Below, piece by piece: positions 20,301-33,379 of a DNA stretch of 64,000 nucleotides. The notes beneath the pieces were generated by a model. The model was not told the DNA's origin. It was given only the letters and a program-made list of their open reading frames with translations, and did not search any database. Where the stretch lies: contig CAIIXF020000011.1 of assembly GCA_903813345.2 (NCBI GenBank), forward strand, positions 20,691,754-20,755,753, read 5' to 3'. This DNA comes from Owenia fusiformis. Its lineage: Eukaryota; Annelida; Polychaeta; Sabellida; Oweniidae. The number at the start of each line of letters is the position of its first letter. Position 1 is the first letter of the stretch. A program made the translations under genes and the position numbers.

Positions 20301-23300
20301 AAAGCTATTATAGGAGAAAACATTCCACTGAATTCAAATATGCCGTTTAAAAGAAGGTAATGTAAGTCATAAGAGGTCTAATATGCAAGTCTCTTAAAAT
20401 CTCACGAAAAACGAGATTTAGCGAGATTTCAAAAGCTATATGGAAACTATACTATTGCAAAACTAATTATTAGATCCCCATATATTAACAGAGTGCATAC
20501 TGCAATACCGTTATAAAAACGAAATCTCACTGAAATTTGATTTCTTATAAGGTTATCCCCGACATCAAATTGAAATTCTCGGTTGCCAACATTCCTGTAC
20601 GAAAGCTTCTGAACAATGAGAATCGAAAGGATCTTGTACTGAACAACTGGGGAGTCTCGTTTATGTTACCTTCTCAACTCAAATCAGCTACGCAAGATGA
20701 AATTGTGAATATGATATCCGAATCACCTCAGAGGATTCCAGCAGACAGTTATGATATATTTAAAGAAGATATGAGTGTGTGGTAAGAATGAAAAGCTTGC
20801 AAAAAGTACACAATCTGAACAAGAAGATAGGCTAGATATTTATTTATTTTTTATGAAAATATATACAAAACACGCAACATGTCGCAATATAAGACACCAC
20901 AGTGGCATATAAAAGAAGTATCATGTGCTAAAAAAGAATCAACATGGATTTAAAATCTTATTTGGAACAATTGCATCTTGTCTAATATTCTTTGACTCTA
21001 TATTAGTTTCATTGGTCTATTTTAATGATCGCTGGCTACTTTATGGCCATTTAAAAAACATACTAAAAATATTGAAACATGCCAAGGTCACCCGATATTA
21101 ATCCCCAAACTATTTTTGGAGCTATTTTAAGGATTTTTATCGTCGCTTGCAATTCGAGAAGCATAGCGGTACCAAAAAGCGGGTTCTTGGGGCTCGTGCG
21201 AGCCCCCTTCGCCTCGACCCCCCTTTCTTAATAAAATGAGCCCCCGGAACATGCCCCTTCTCTGAAAGAGCAACGAAGCCCAAACTGGGAACGAACCCCA
21301 CTCAGCTCAGAAAGACTATTTTTGCGTGAACCATGAATCACAGGTTTATACTAGAGCCAACGGTAAGAAACTTTTTGATCGGCCCTTGTATTTGATGATG
21401 CACTTAATACAGGGTAACCCAAACAAATGCAACCCTCCATTTCTTCAATATTTTTCTTAAATGTAGGTAAATTGCTCTGAGATTTGGCACACAAGGACTT
21501 CATTCAATGTGGGATCCTCTGGCAAAGTTTTAATAATCATAGTATAAAATTGATAGAGTTGTTTCAAAATATGCTCCAGGTATCGTCAATTTCGCTGAAA
21601 ACAAACTTGCAATGTTCAAAGAAAACTGGTCATAACACGGATGCATTTTTCCCCATGGGTATGGCTCAAATTTTTGCAGTCATTGCTTGTTGGAGTTCTG
21701 CAATTGCGGTAGGGTTATTTTCATACACATTATCCTTTAAATAACCCCATATATAGAAGTCAGAGGCTTTGAGATCAAGACGTTGTGATGACCATGGGTT
21801 CTCCATCCTAGGAGAGATAATCTTCTCATAGAACTGACTAGTGAGCCAGGCTATGCTATCATAAGAAGTATGAGGAGTAGCTCCATACTTTTAGAACCAC
21901 TGTTCTTGTCTATTGAAGCCTGTATGTCATTCTAGAACTGCCTAGAACTTCCTGGGAACACCAATATTGAGCTGTGTGTTAACAGTAACAGTGTTGCCAT
22001 TATCAACCTCAAACCAAAAGGGGCTGATGATTTCATGTTTGGAAATTGGCAGCCCAAGCTTTGCATTTAACAGAATGAAGGGGCCTTTGAAGCACTTCAT
22101 CTGGAATTTGTGATCCCAGAACACATTATTTCTTGAGTTTACATGTTCAGAAAGAAGGGAATTTGATTCATCCGAAAACCAAACATTGGAAATGGACGAC
22201 ATGTGGAGCATATTTTGGAACGACCATAACTCTATCAATATAAAACTATGATTATTGAAACTTTGCCGAAGGTTCCTAAATTGAATGAAGTCCTTGCGTG
22301 CCAAATTTCAGAGCAATTTATCTCCATTCAAGAAAAATATTGAAGAAATGGAGGGTTGCGTTTTTTGGGTCACCCTGTATAATCCATAATCAAATTGGTT
22401 CGTTGAAATAGTTTTCTACGTGCAAACCGCCACCCTTACCCCCTTCGCCTTTTCAAATGAAACAAACCTCCAGCCCCCTTGGTAAATCTTGGCTACGGTC
22501 CTATAGAGTCGAATTGAAACAAGAAATAAGGATGATTAGAGCCATTAGACAAGATATCTGTTCATGAGCGTGTAGTCAGAAGAACCAGATGCATTCAAAT
22601 TAGCCTCCAGAGACTAGACAGGCATTTAAAGGATGTTTTGTAAAATTTCCATAAACTCGTGGTAATTTTAAATAGACCAATGAAACTTGGAAGAATATGA
22701 GAACAATAAACGAGGTTCAATTTTGCTTTATCTATTGTTTGTTCATGTAGGATATGGAGTGACATTGATCAGAATACAGTGTCACGTAAAAAGTACAATG
22801 ATACTCTTGAGTTAGCTGACGGATCTACATATGATGCAGTGTCTGTGATTAAACCATTCTCTGAAACAAGCAATGCTGGATATGTTCATACCAAAGAACA
22901 ATGTATTCAACCGAGATCTACAACATCGTTTTCAACACCAGAGTCTGACGACTTCATGGAAAGTGGCAAAACTATGGCGGTAATAAACATTCGAGGTTTT
23001 TCCACAATGTTTCATGTTACATCATTGTATATAACAGTATGTGCAATGACTCTGTCTTTTTAAAGATAATTGGAATCAAGTGTATTGAAATTATATTTCT
23101 GTATTATTCGCTATTTTATCAGATCTCAATATTTTCTTTGTTAAAAATCAATCAAAATCAGGATCAAAAGTAAACATTAACATGTTTTCGAAAATATTGC
23201 TCCTAATGTGTTGTGCGCCGTATCCCTTATTATCCTACAGTTAGTGTATAAATGTATACTAACATCAAAAAATAAATTTGATATTTATTGGCAAAATGAA

Positions 23301-26300
23301 TAACCGGAGGATATCGTGATGATATACTCCGGGCGGAGGATATCGTGACGATATACTTAGGTAACCCCAATATGCGGAGGATATTGTGACGATATACTCC
23401 GCTTGTTGATTTCCCGCCAAATTGACTCTATTTGGCATGAAATTCATTTTGAAATGATACTATGACGTGTCGCAAAAAGCTCGCGCACGCATTGTTACAC
23501 ATTTTGTGGCGTAATCCAGAGGATCCTCGCTTTTAACATGATAGAATGTGACGTTTTTGAGAAAAATGTACACACATGAAAATCCTTTCGTCCTCCACAT
23601 TGACCTCTATATCTCAAAACATTTTAGACGAAATACTCTGATATCATATATATATTGTTAATGGGCTAGGAGCATCATAAAATACGAAGCATTTGATATT
23701 TTAGGTGAAATAAATATACGTGTTGCTGTGCTTGAAAATAGGCGAATGGCGTAAATTAGCCCTATTTTAATGAATTTTGAAAACCTTTCGTCCTCCACTT
23801 TTCCACATAAAACAGAAAACACATACTTTTGTGAACAAAATCAACCATTTATTAATAAAAAACTAGAGTTTAGGAGCAAAATTATCATGTATGATTTATT
23901 AAAAATTGATCTCGTGTTTTTTGTTTAATGTACACCTGAAAAGTTGAAAGTACCAAAGAATGAGCAAAAAAGGTCGCTGTCAACAGATTCTATTTTTCAG
24001 ACTCTATGACATCACAATATGGGACGCTTGCTACAATTCATCCTTTGAAATAAAACTTCCATCTACCTTCATCAAGACGAAAAATAAGTTTGAGTTATGA
24101 GCGTTTAAAGACGAAAAATAATTCAAAATGTAACGTGTCAACATGGGATATTTGCCAGATGTTTTGGTAAAAAACGCTTTTTTAAAAACGAACGCGCAAA
24201 AAATGTGAACGGAGTGTAGTTGATCTAATATCTTCATCGAAACAGCTTTAAAATGATATATAACTTTAATTAGAATATTATCGTATAACCCGGGGAATCA
24301 AAGTTACATTCACGCGATACCCTTATAAAACAAATGCGCCACCTTTTTGCGACACGTCTATACATTTAGTACACTCCTTGTAAGTGTAGGATAATAAGAA
24401 CATCCTATGATGTTTTTTTACTCGGTAATATTGATATATGCACTCGTTCGCATGCTCTCTCGTGCAGATATCAATATCACCTCGTAGATAAAAATGATAT
24501 TCCTCAAAATCATAGGATATCCTGTAATTATCACTTAATTCTCCCCTTAAAATTGCATGTGCTTTTAGAATTCCCTACATGTAGTGGAAGAAATATTCAA
24601 AAACACACGGTTCCATACTGGTGTCACATATGGAACTCTAGGTTTTCGATGGATGAGGCTTATTGATGATTGTCTCTTGTGTACGACAAAGGTACCTTAT
24701 ATCACTTTCTTCTTTTTGAATTTCAGTTAACATAAAAAACAAAAACATGGATTCGTGGTAGCTTTGTTATTTCGAACTGTAAAGAAAAGAGCAACATTTT
24801 CAAAAGAGGTTTCAAACTTAAAATAGCCTGATTTTTGTTTTAAGCATTTTTTCTGTTCCCAACACATTTTTGTTGCTTTTTCTCAGTTAGCTTTAACGAT
24901 CATGATGTCTTTTGATGAAGGAAATAACAAATCATATCATATCTTATGATGCAAATAGCTATACCAGTTGACAATTTTACCCCAACCAATATACTATTAT
25001 CCATGCACATCACTACGGAAATCGGGGCAGTAGTCACGAGAAATGGAAGCCATAATGGGACTCCTTGTATGAATAAAGATCAAGCGCAGGTGATGGAAAT
25101 GAGAGGTGGTAAATTAAAGGGGCAATCACGCAGCACTGCTTGGCAACCACGTCCATCTGACACATCTCTCTACCACTGCCCCGATTTCCTTGTTTCCTCT
25201 TGGTAGATGGTATTCCAAGGGATATTTCAGCATCCAAGTCAATAAGATCCCAGCAAACCCAATGCATCAGACTTCGACGGGGAAGCTATGGGCATTCCAG
25301 CCATTATGCATGTCTTGCTTCTGTTAAAATGTCCTCGTATTTGGTTCGCAGTAACTCGTCGGGAACCTCCATTCTTTCCGCCCCTCAATCAGTTAGTTTT
25401 AGCGAGATTGCACACCTTTTGACATCTGATGTTATGATAATGTCTATTTCTTAATGTAGTAGTAGCTTTGTTTTGGGGAAATACTAACTTCTTGCCCAAA
25501 AAACGAATTTCGTCACTGAGGTGATTTGCTCCGCCCTTCTCGATAGATGGATCTCGAGTATACATTTAACACGAACATGAATTGTTCCTGAACTTTGTTA
25601 CAATGACGTTGCGTCAAAGTATCTAGTTGAGAAACAGTCACTGATAAAGAAACCTACAATCTGATTTTCATTTGGTGTCGTATCCTCATCAGATACATTT
25701 AAGATGTTTTTACTTTTGGTTTTAACCAATATGACAGTTAATTTGAGTTATCTCCTTTTAAGATGAAACTCTGTAATCACTCATTATTATTGCTTCAGAT
25801 CATAGCTTAATTCAAACATATTCTGCAGGTTGCAAATAAAAGTTCGGAGTACAAATTGGTGATGTATACTGAGATATTCGTAGATAATGACAAATGTGAA
25901 GAGCCTATTCTTAATGATGATACGCTTGAGAAACTTTTAAGCTTGGAGTCGCGGGTGAGTTTACTCTCGTATATTAAGCATAACCTTATGTAATATGTAC
26001 GAGGCCCGATCAGAAAGTAAGTAACCAAATGCTCTCATTTTTTCATACTTCATTCAATCACATTGAAATTTTCACAGATGATGTAGAAAATATATAAAAT
26101 ATATATGTTTTGGGTAGGCGGGGCACCCTTCGTAAGTGGCTTTGGAAGATGATTTGTAGAGTTTTTTACATGCTGTATTTCTCCAAATGACCTAACATTT
26201 TTTTTATGCAAGACTGAATAATTTGTTTTATGTATTATAACAATGGTAACTACGCTCCATTGTCTCATTTATAAGTCATCGACACAAAGATATCATGGGT

Positions 26301-29300
26301 ATATCTGTCATAATGATGGTCATGATTCAGTCACAGTTTCAATCCAGTCAAATGTTGTTGAAGAGGGATTTTAGTGGCATGATGACAATGGTCCACCTCC
26401 ACAGAGCCAACATTACAGAATATACAGTAGATTAAGCCTTTTCCATGGCCACACAACTACCCCAGGCTCACTATTCCCCAAACCTGGCCCCATGTGACTA
26501 AATTCTTTCCAAATGCAAATATGTTGTTACGGAGAGACCGCTTGGACAGCAAAAAGGCCATCATTAAAGCTTTCAATGGCAGTTTGCAGTCATTGAATGG
26601 TGCCATGTTGCACTTCTTTAATGACAGAGTGGAACATTGCCTCAACTGCATTGACTTTGGTGGCGATTAATTTGAAGGACTATGCGTTAAAATGTAGTCT
26701 TTTACATTTGAATTTGATATATTTGGAGGTATTACAACATGTAGAAAAACTCTACAAATTATCTTATAACGCCACTAAAAACAGGGTGCCCCGCCTACCC
26801 AAAACAATCGTCACCATAGCAACAGCAATAACAATGGAATTGACGCTAACCCATTGTCCTTGGTCTTCTTCAATAGGTTAATATTTTCTACATCATCTGT
26901 GAAAATTTCAATGTGATTGAATAAAGTATGAAGAAATAAGAGCAGTTGGTTACTTACTTTCTGATCGGGCCTCGTACGTAACATCAGTACCTATTTGTAC
27001 CTTTTGAAATTCGTCTGTGTTATGCCTATCGGTCAGGTGTAGTAACTAAGTCAACATTAGAAATTCGTATGTTCATCAATATTTACTAAGAATGGTGCCA
27101 CAATTGAAGTAAATCTCTGGATTCCTATCAGCAAACGTGTAAATGATAATTTTGATGTTCTGTTACATATATTGGTGAAGCAATCTTGAAGATATGTTCT
27201 GAATTTCTGAATTTCCCCTGTGTCCCTGTGTACCCCTACTTTTAAGGATGTTATTTGTCATTTTTTTATCATGAACCAACCATAAACGTATTTTTTCTAT
27301 TAACATATAGAATGAACTTTCTGTTTTCGAATATTGACAGATGGCACTGCATTTATTTTTTCATGATATGGAGCAAACAGAGGCGTGTCAATTTACATTG
27401 TAATATCCTACATACTTATATTTCAAGGGTAGTTTTGAAGAATAATCGAGAAAATCCATGTTTTCAAATGGATTCATCCTTTTCAAAGAACGTAAATAAG
27501 GATATGTGGTTTGAAAAATTAACAACATGTTTCAAGTTCTTACGTCAATTCTTAGTTGAAGCAAATATTATGAAAGTAGTAATTTCGGATGTAATCTCCT
27601 ACTCAATGAAAATTGTTGATATTTGTGAAGTTTTTCTTTCGGAATACACATTGCTGAATCACAGAACCCTGCCTTGTTCGAGATGCTCAAAAAGTGTATT
27701 GTTGTTAAGACTTGACATCGTTCGGATATTTGGATGTGATTGACGTTTTCGGTAATTTCCTACCACTGTAACTTCCGAATTGATATTTAAGGCACACGTT
27801 GGTGCATACAGCATATTTGTTCATTAACTGTCGACTTACATTTGTATAAATATACACAGTTTAACTCAAATCATCAATGCTCGAAACAATTTATCACCTA
27901 ACTTAGTGAGTCTAATGTTTCATTTTAACTTATAATTATGGTATCGGATTTGAGTATGATTATAGATGAGGCTCAAACAAAGCAAAGGAATTCTATGAAA
28001 CTTTTTCTGAAAACTTGAATGATATTTCAAGAATCCTCCTTCAAAGTGTTACCAAAGTGCTCCCTGGGAATGGAAATTTCGTCTTGTGCAATCAAGATAA
28101 TATAATTGCGGGTAGTTTGAATTTTACTTTAAAAACATATCGTCTCCTTGAAAGGTACCTGCCATTTTTGGCGATCTATCATGATAAAGGGCTAAATATC
28201 GGGGAAAAACATGAGTTTACACGCTGGCATTTGGAATTGAAATTTCCTACATAATGGTTGACTCGTGTTTAAAAGTCATGAAAACAAGGTTGAACATAAA
28301 ACATTGACCTACATGTAGTTACTGTCTATTTATCATGGAATCACTAAGGAAAACATCATTAGTGACTTAAATCGTTAACAATTCTGCTGTATTCCAAGAA
28401 ACTTATCATTAGAAATGCAAAATGTTCAACTTTGTTGTTCAAAAAATTGTCAAACCGTCCCAACCTGTTCTTAGATTACCTATCCTTGCCTATTTTTGCT
28501 AGTTATCATTTTTGCTTGTTTTTCGAATGGTTTATGGGGATTTATGCAATTATAAATTGTTACTATATTTATTGACTCTTGATTAAACGCACACTTATAA
28601 CATTATTAGCTTTCCTGTTGCTAAGTGGTATTTTATGACAGCTTGTTTGTTTTCTTCATTTGTCACGATGATTACTCTAATTCATCATAGTTTACGTACA
28701 GAATGATTCAGATTCAAATTGAATTTATTTTCTGTTTCGATATATTGTTATTGTATGTATGCATTCTTGTCAGCTCATAAGCATGGAGCCATTTACGCTC
28801 TTAAGCTTTCATGTTGTCGCGCATGTTGAACAATTTTTTATTTGTAATTCTGTAATTTTGTGTTCATATTTTCTAAAAGCGTGTGAAACCATGCGCCTGT
28901 AGCACATTTTAATGAATGTCTTTTAGCATTGCCGAATGCCAATGTTAGAAGCATTTTAATATAGTGTATTCTACTAGTTGAGTCACTGTTCTTGATTGTT
29001 TTCATTGTTACAGTTTAATCATACAAATTAATCCGCATCGGTATTTGTTTTGTAACTCTATGTAATTCATATGCTTGCACTTACACACTGTTCATTTATA
29101 GTTTCTGATTGCACTTATATCTGTTATTGTGTATGTACAGGGTGGTCCAAAAAATGGAACATTTGATAATTGAACTCAAAATCGTTATTTTTTCTCTAAA
29201 ATGACCAACATTTTACTGAGTATTGTTCAATCACCTATTTATCTGATGCAAAGTTTATAGGTGCAAACAACAAAGTTAATGCATTAAACTAGAGGATGTT

Positions 29301-31294
29301 TGACATGACCCCCTTTCTCCTGAATTACATGTTGAAGCCTGGGATTCAGTTTTGAAATGATTCATTCACTTTGCTGTTCGTTTGATTTTGTCCAAGCCAT
29401 CTTGATTAAAAATTCAGCTTGAACAAACTACTTATATGTTTGCCTTGGAAGATAAAATATTTGAACATATTCAACATTTTTTACCTAAATTGATGATTAT
29501 CAAGCATATTTTGACGGCTATTGTTGGATATATTACTGATTGAATATTCTCCAGAAAGAGGCCAGTGCAGTCTATTTTGACTGGTAAATGAACCCCCAGT
29601 CTTGAAAATAACTAGTCAGTTACCCCTCGACTGAAAAGTGGAAACAATGATTTTGTCAGTTTAGTAGCTGTATGGGTTATGCAATCACTCACCTCTGACA
29701 TGTTCTTTCTTTCCTACTCTTAAATAAAAATAATGATTTGGGGTATTCTTAAGTTGACAATAACACAATAGTTTCCCAGTGAACCATAGATGTTAATACC
29801 TCATGTCAACTAAATATGATTTAATAAAATGTGTATAGCAATCAACATGTTCATTAAAGCTTTGAAATAAGGATACTTGAAAAAGTTGCTGCGAAATTGA
29901 CAAGTGTATATTTAAGAAAAGGGGGTCATATCAAACATTGACTAGTTTAATGCATTTACTTTGTGGTTTGCACCTATAAACTTCACATCAGAGAGATAAG
30001 TGACTGAACTATGCTCAGTGAAATTTTGTTGCATTTTAGAGGAAAAATAAAGGTTTTGTGTTCAATTAACAAATGTTCCAATTTTTTTGGACCACCCTGT
30101 ATATGGTGTCATGTAACGTGACGTTTTGTGAATGTATTTTTACATTTCAGTTTTTTACTTGATTCAAGGAGCGGTATCTCTTAACGTACTTTTTATCATC
30201 ATTTCGAATACTTATTTCGCGAAAACTTTGTTGAGAATGGATTCGAGATGTACTCCAAATTAATACGTTAAAATGTGTATTATCATCTTAATAACCACAT
30301 CACAAATTATTTTGGAATTTCAAAGATGTACGATTTTTGAGATTTTTATTTTCGAATGTTGACTGAGTTACTGGACCTGACTGCTAAAAGCCAACCTCAA
30401 GAGGCAATTTTTACGTCATGAATGACGACGCCACACTTATAGAAACAATTATAGTTTGGTAAAACTGAACACAGCATATGGTAGAAAATGAAACCAGGTT
30501 ATTTGGGCCTGTATAGCTCACTTACTTTTCCATTGCTTTTAATACATAATTGTTTCGCTCTGTATACACATGCTTGTCCATTGGAGTAATATTATTTTCA
30601 TTTAGCATGTGAAAATTACATAGAAAAACATAAATCCCGGTATAACAGAAGAGTGTAAAGAATAATTCTATTTACAATTATAATTTTTTATTTCAGAGAG
30701 ATAAAACAAGCTCAAATATGAAGGGGTGAAATATATAAAAATTACAAACTTCCCTAGTTGATAATTATAGTTTGGAAAAATAGCATTTTAGTCCCTCATT
30801 CTTTCAAAATTCATCAATATCATACCATGAAAGGTACATCTATTTGTTTTAAGGTGGGGTCGAGTTGACTAAGGGTTGAGGTGACCAAGGGTTGAGATGA
30901 CTTGGGGTCGAGTTGACTAAGGGTCGAGATGACTTGGGGTCGACTTGACTGAGGGTCGACTTGACTTGGGGTCGACTAAGGGTTGAGTTGACTTGGGTTG
31001 AGTTGACCAGTTACCAAATTACATACTACCATGTCTACTACGGATTACAAGTTAATTAATTAATTTACGTGTTTTCTATAGTTTGGAGTTGCTGTAATGA
31101 AGAACAACTCTCGAGCTCTGTCACATTGGGGAAAGAGAGACAAACACATCCCTGGATCCTCTGATCGTACTAGACGTCAATTCGGAGATGACCTTCTGAC
31201 CTTCATCAACATGCGCAACAAATATAAGCTGGATAACAAGAACCTGTTTGTCAATACTCATTTGAAGGATATATTTAGAGATACCTTTGCTTAG
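17372..31294 (+). CDS. FAD-linked sugar-lactone oxidase (gulonolactone/arabinonolactone oxidase family), 8 exons
   Basis: Exons: 17372-17548, 17712-17864, 18188-18328, 18531-18698, 20552-20781, 22751-22979, 25829-25954, 31082-31294. All have GT-AG introns and keep frame, giving 478 residues, close to the family's usual 440-550. Exons 1-4 form the PCMH-type FAD-binding domain. 'VVGAGHS' (His81) is the site that carries FAD covalently in gulonolactone oxidase, and 'VHLGLCGII' ends the domain. The C-terminal exon holds the family signature 'HWGK' (423-426) and an 'LDNKNLFVNTHL' tail. Such enzymes oxidise aldonolactones, for example in the last step of ascorbate synthesis. The middle third is divergent, so the substrate is uncertain. 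The in-frame ATG at 17372 is the assumed start; an upstream exon is possible. AATAAA follows at 31329. Confidence 0.85.
18671..19500. repeat. 59-bp minisatellite carrying a splice donor, about 14 copies
   Basis: The unit (TGGTATCATATACAAAACAA...) spans the last 28 bases of exon 4, its GTAATA donor and the first intron bases. It is repeated with period 59 about 14 times, plus a broken copy. Variants before the donor (CCTGAAG, CCCGAAG, CTTTAAG) recur in blocks (CTTTAAG-CCCGAAG-CCCGAAG appears at copies 5-7 and again 10-12), showing higher-order duplication. Because 59 is not a multiple of 3, read-through would shift frame. Confidence 0.95.
19501..20551. other. Intron 4 remainder of the oxidase gene
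   Basis: AT-rich intronic sequence with no open frame or recognised repeat. A TTTCTTATAAG acceptor closes it. Confidence 0.6.
21410..22377 (-). mobile_element. Degraded Tc1/mariner-type transposon in oxidase intron 5
   Basis: The ends CAGGGTAACCC... and ...GGGTCACCCTG are flanked by TA. The terminal inverted repeats are long (about 180 bp) and include matching subterminal sequence on both sides. On the minus strand, inside a frame at 21942-22304, 'VWFSDES' followed by a 'HVNSRNN..W' segment matches the second catalytic-Asp region of IS630/Tc1/mariner transposases. The rest of the transposase is lost. It is a 968-bp relic. Confidence 0.75.
23226..24398. repeat. Inverted-repeat element in oxidase intron 6
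   Basis: CTTATTATCCTAC at 23226 pairs with GTAGGATAATAAG ending at 24398. An inner GACGTGTCGCAAAAAG (about 23463) pairs with CTTTTTGCGACACGTC (about 24342). The left part carries three copies of a short palindromic module (GGAGGATATCGTGACGATATACTC type, 23307-23402). There is no coding potential. It is probably a non-autonomous DNA element. Confidence 0.55.
24402..24518. repeat. Foldback repeat
   Basis: ATCCTATGATG...GGTAATATTGATAT pairs with ATATCAATATCACC...CATAGGAT around a GCATGC-containing loop. It abuts the preceding inverted-repeat element. Confidence 0.6.
24921..24997. repeat. Empty copy of the Polinton target repeat
   Basis: About 77 bases match, in order, three pieces at the Polinton locus: 8079-8116 (left flank), 16103-16136 (right flank up to the 680-bp element) and 16817-16832 (beyond it). 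The Polinton target reads CAAATA here instead of the duplicated CATATA. The other insertion target reads CAATA instead of CAAAA. It is an interspersed repeat copy that took neither insertion. Confidence 0.85.
25017..25195. repeat. Short imperfect inverted repeat
   Basis: GAAATCGGGGCAGTAGT near 25017 pairs with CCACTGCCCCGATTTC near 25178. Nothing codes inside it that I recognise. Confidence 0.4.
26000..26974 (+). mobile_element. Degraded mariner transposon in oxidase intron 7
   Basis: The ends CGAGGCCCGATCAGAAAGTAAG and its complement are flanked by TA (25998-25999 and 26975-26976), with inverted repeats of over 120 bp. Decayed plus-strand transposase remains: a 'DNGPPP' region near 26385 in place of the usual DN.RPH, 'HYSPNLAPCD' near 26465 (the third catalytic Asp segment of D,D34D mariners) followed at once by a stop and frameshift, and a C-terminal 'RVEHCLNCIDFGGD' stretch near 26640. 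At 975 bp it is shorter than an intact 1.3-kb mariner. It is dead. Confidence 0.85.
26975..29137. other. Oxidase intron 7, no gene recognised
   Basis: Contains a 162-codon open frame at 27255-27743 and a 79-codon one at 28015-28254. Neither shows a domain, a signal peptide or repeat structure, and AT-rich DNA yields such frames by chance. Confidence 0.5.
29138..30099. mobile_element. TA-flanked inverted-repeat element, no transposase
   Basis: The ends CAGGGTGGTCCAAAAAA and its complement are flanked by TA. Inverted repeats extend about 180 bp, including the matched 'GGTGCAAACAACAAAGTTAATGC'-type segments just inside. The centre does not code. It is a Tc1/mariner-type non-autonomous element of 962 bp. 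Confidence 0.8.
30853..31010. repeat. 15-17 bp minisatellite (GGGTCGAGWTGACTT type)
   Basis: About ten imperfect copies of GGGTYGAGWTGACYW stand directly before the last oxidase exon, ending about 70 bases upstream of its acceptor. A related array lies at 58878-59078 in another gene. Confidence 0.85.
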
Positions 31295-31328
31295 AAGACT
31301 CATCTGATGCCTATTTACTCCTGTTCTC

Positions 31329-31334
31329 AATAAA
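31329..31334 (+). terminator. Polyadenylation signal of the oxidase gene
   Basis: AATAAA 35 bases after the stop codon is the first such signal downstream and is suitably placed for cleavage near 31350. Confidence 0.6.
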
Positions 31335-33379
31335 CATAGATCAAAAGCACCCAGATGAATCAGGGCGTAACGATTTTCTAGTTTAATATTGTGCCCCCCC
31401 CCCCCCCATCTCCGTGTAAAAGCGACTTCAATGATCGATTTTTCATTCGAGATAAGACATCCAATTCATAATAAAAAATGTTAACAAACGATATAAAATG
31501 TTGCTATTCAGTTTTTCAAAAATACAAATATCCGTACACATAAATCTACTGATAATATTTGAACAGAACGAAACAAATACAAATGCATAAATCTAATTAT
31601 TTTTTCGTGATATATAACTTTTAAAACCATTTATTAAAGCTAGGTATCCACATGATGAAATGCTACACTGACACCATTGTCTTGTCGGATCATCAACAAT
31701 TCATTAGTATATATGTACTAGTAAATGTTTGAGTTGGTGTCACTAATCTCAAATCACTAGGCAGCATTGTCAAACTGCAAACTTTTGTAATTTCTGTTTA
31801 TCAATTCAAACCAGCTCAAGGCAGTATGCTAAAACAACAAGTTAAATAATCATTAACCCCACTTCGGTTGCAACGCAACAGAATGAACTGCAGTTTATTC
31901 TAAAAAATGCACAGCTATGACAAAGAGGAGTGCATTATTTTTCTATTGTATTTAAAATGTATACTTGGCGAACTATCCAAAACCAATGTGGAACAAAATA
32001 CGATTGACTGTCACATGTAGCAGTAAAGCTGAACTAATTAAACCCTATTCACTCATTCAATAGTTGAATAGTAAACACAAAAGAAATCAAATTCTCAGAT
32101 CACCTAGCCTGTAACTGACAGTGCACTGAAGCTGAATTAATGACACACACTCACTTCTAAACACAGTTGCCTCATAGTCAATACAAAAGAAATCATTTAT
32201 TCCTAAAATTAGATCATGGACCATTTACCTTTCATTAGAGTTGGTGTGTGGTTTAAGTAAGAGAAACCATTTGTATTTTCTCCTAAAACCCAATACTCAT
32301 AGTGTATCCCTAACTGAAAACACAAGGCAGCACTCTCAAACCGCAAGGCAACTTATGTAATGTCAGTCTTGTCCATGTGAGTAAAAACCTGTTGTCTACT
32401 GTTTTATGATTGTAACGTTCTCTATCTACTTCGTAGACCATCATATTTAAAAGGCCACAATGTTTGGTCATGTGACTTCAAATCTCGTATCATTGTTGCT
32501 GTACCCAGAAAAAGTGAATGGCTCCCTTAATTACTTGCCATTTTTGTCACGGTCAATCACTGATTAATATCAATGAGCACTCCCGACATGGTCTTCCAAT
32601 TTGAGGCAGCTTTATTTGGGAATCATTATGGGGTCTGTGTGAGATTACAAGATAATTGAAGAAAAATGATAAGACGCATACAATTATTTGATTTACACAT
32701 AATATAATGATGCTAATTACATATAACTTTGCTCGTTTTGCATCATAATGTTTGAACAAATATCATGTGGTAAGACTTTTCACATAGATGAAGCGTGTCG
32801 AATTTTGATACGAAAAAGTCCATGATTGCAAACCTACGGTAAGTTGGAAATAGGAACTAAGAGAAAATATTTTAAATATTTAGGATTTATCATAACATTT
32901 TTAACTTGTACATGTTCTACGCAGCTTAGCTTTTGAAATATACGTTATGTGTTCAGTCTTATTCAATTTCGAATTGTAGATATTTCTAGACTCTTGTCTT
33001 GAACCCTGTATCTGATTAGAAAAGTTGCTTGTCCAGACAAGTTTATCATAAATACGCGAGTATGACAATAATGAAATAAATAAGTACCAAAGGTATAAAG
33101 TATAACAATATACACAGAAGGGAAACAGGAACTTTAAGCAGTCTTAAGGAACATAAAAAAAGGTTTATATGACGAACGTTTCTCGAATATTCAATTATAT
33201 TTGACAAGATCTCAAGATGTTTAATCAAGATGTACAAAGTACGACGCTTATTTTTTTTCAAACGCAGTGTGTGTACATGTGTACTTATGTATGTGTTTGT
33301 TTAATCTTCTAAATAAGATTTAAAACTTGAGATAGTTAGCGTGGCTACACATTGGAAAAAGCTCTAGATTGGTGAATAA
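31335..33379. other. Intergenic region between oxidase and receptor genes
   Basis: Contains a poly-C run near 31395-31407. Otherwise AT-rich sequence without recognised genes or repeats. Several 60-70 codon frames have no support. Confidence 0.5.

Noticed and set aside
27255-27743. 162-codon frame in oxidase intron 7
   Set aside because: No domain, signal peptide or homology pattern; composition matches the surrounding intron.
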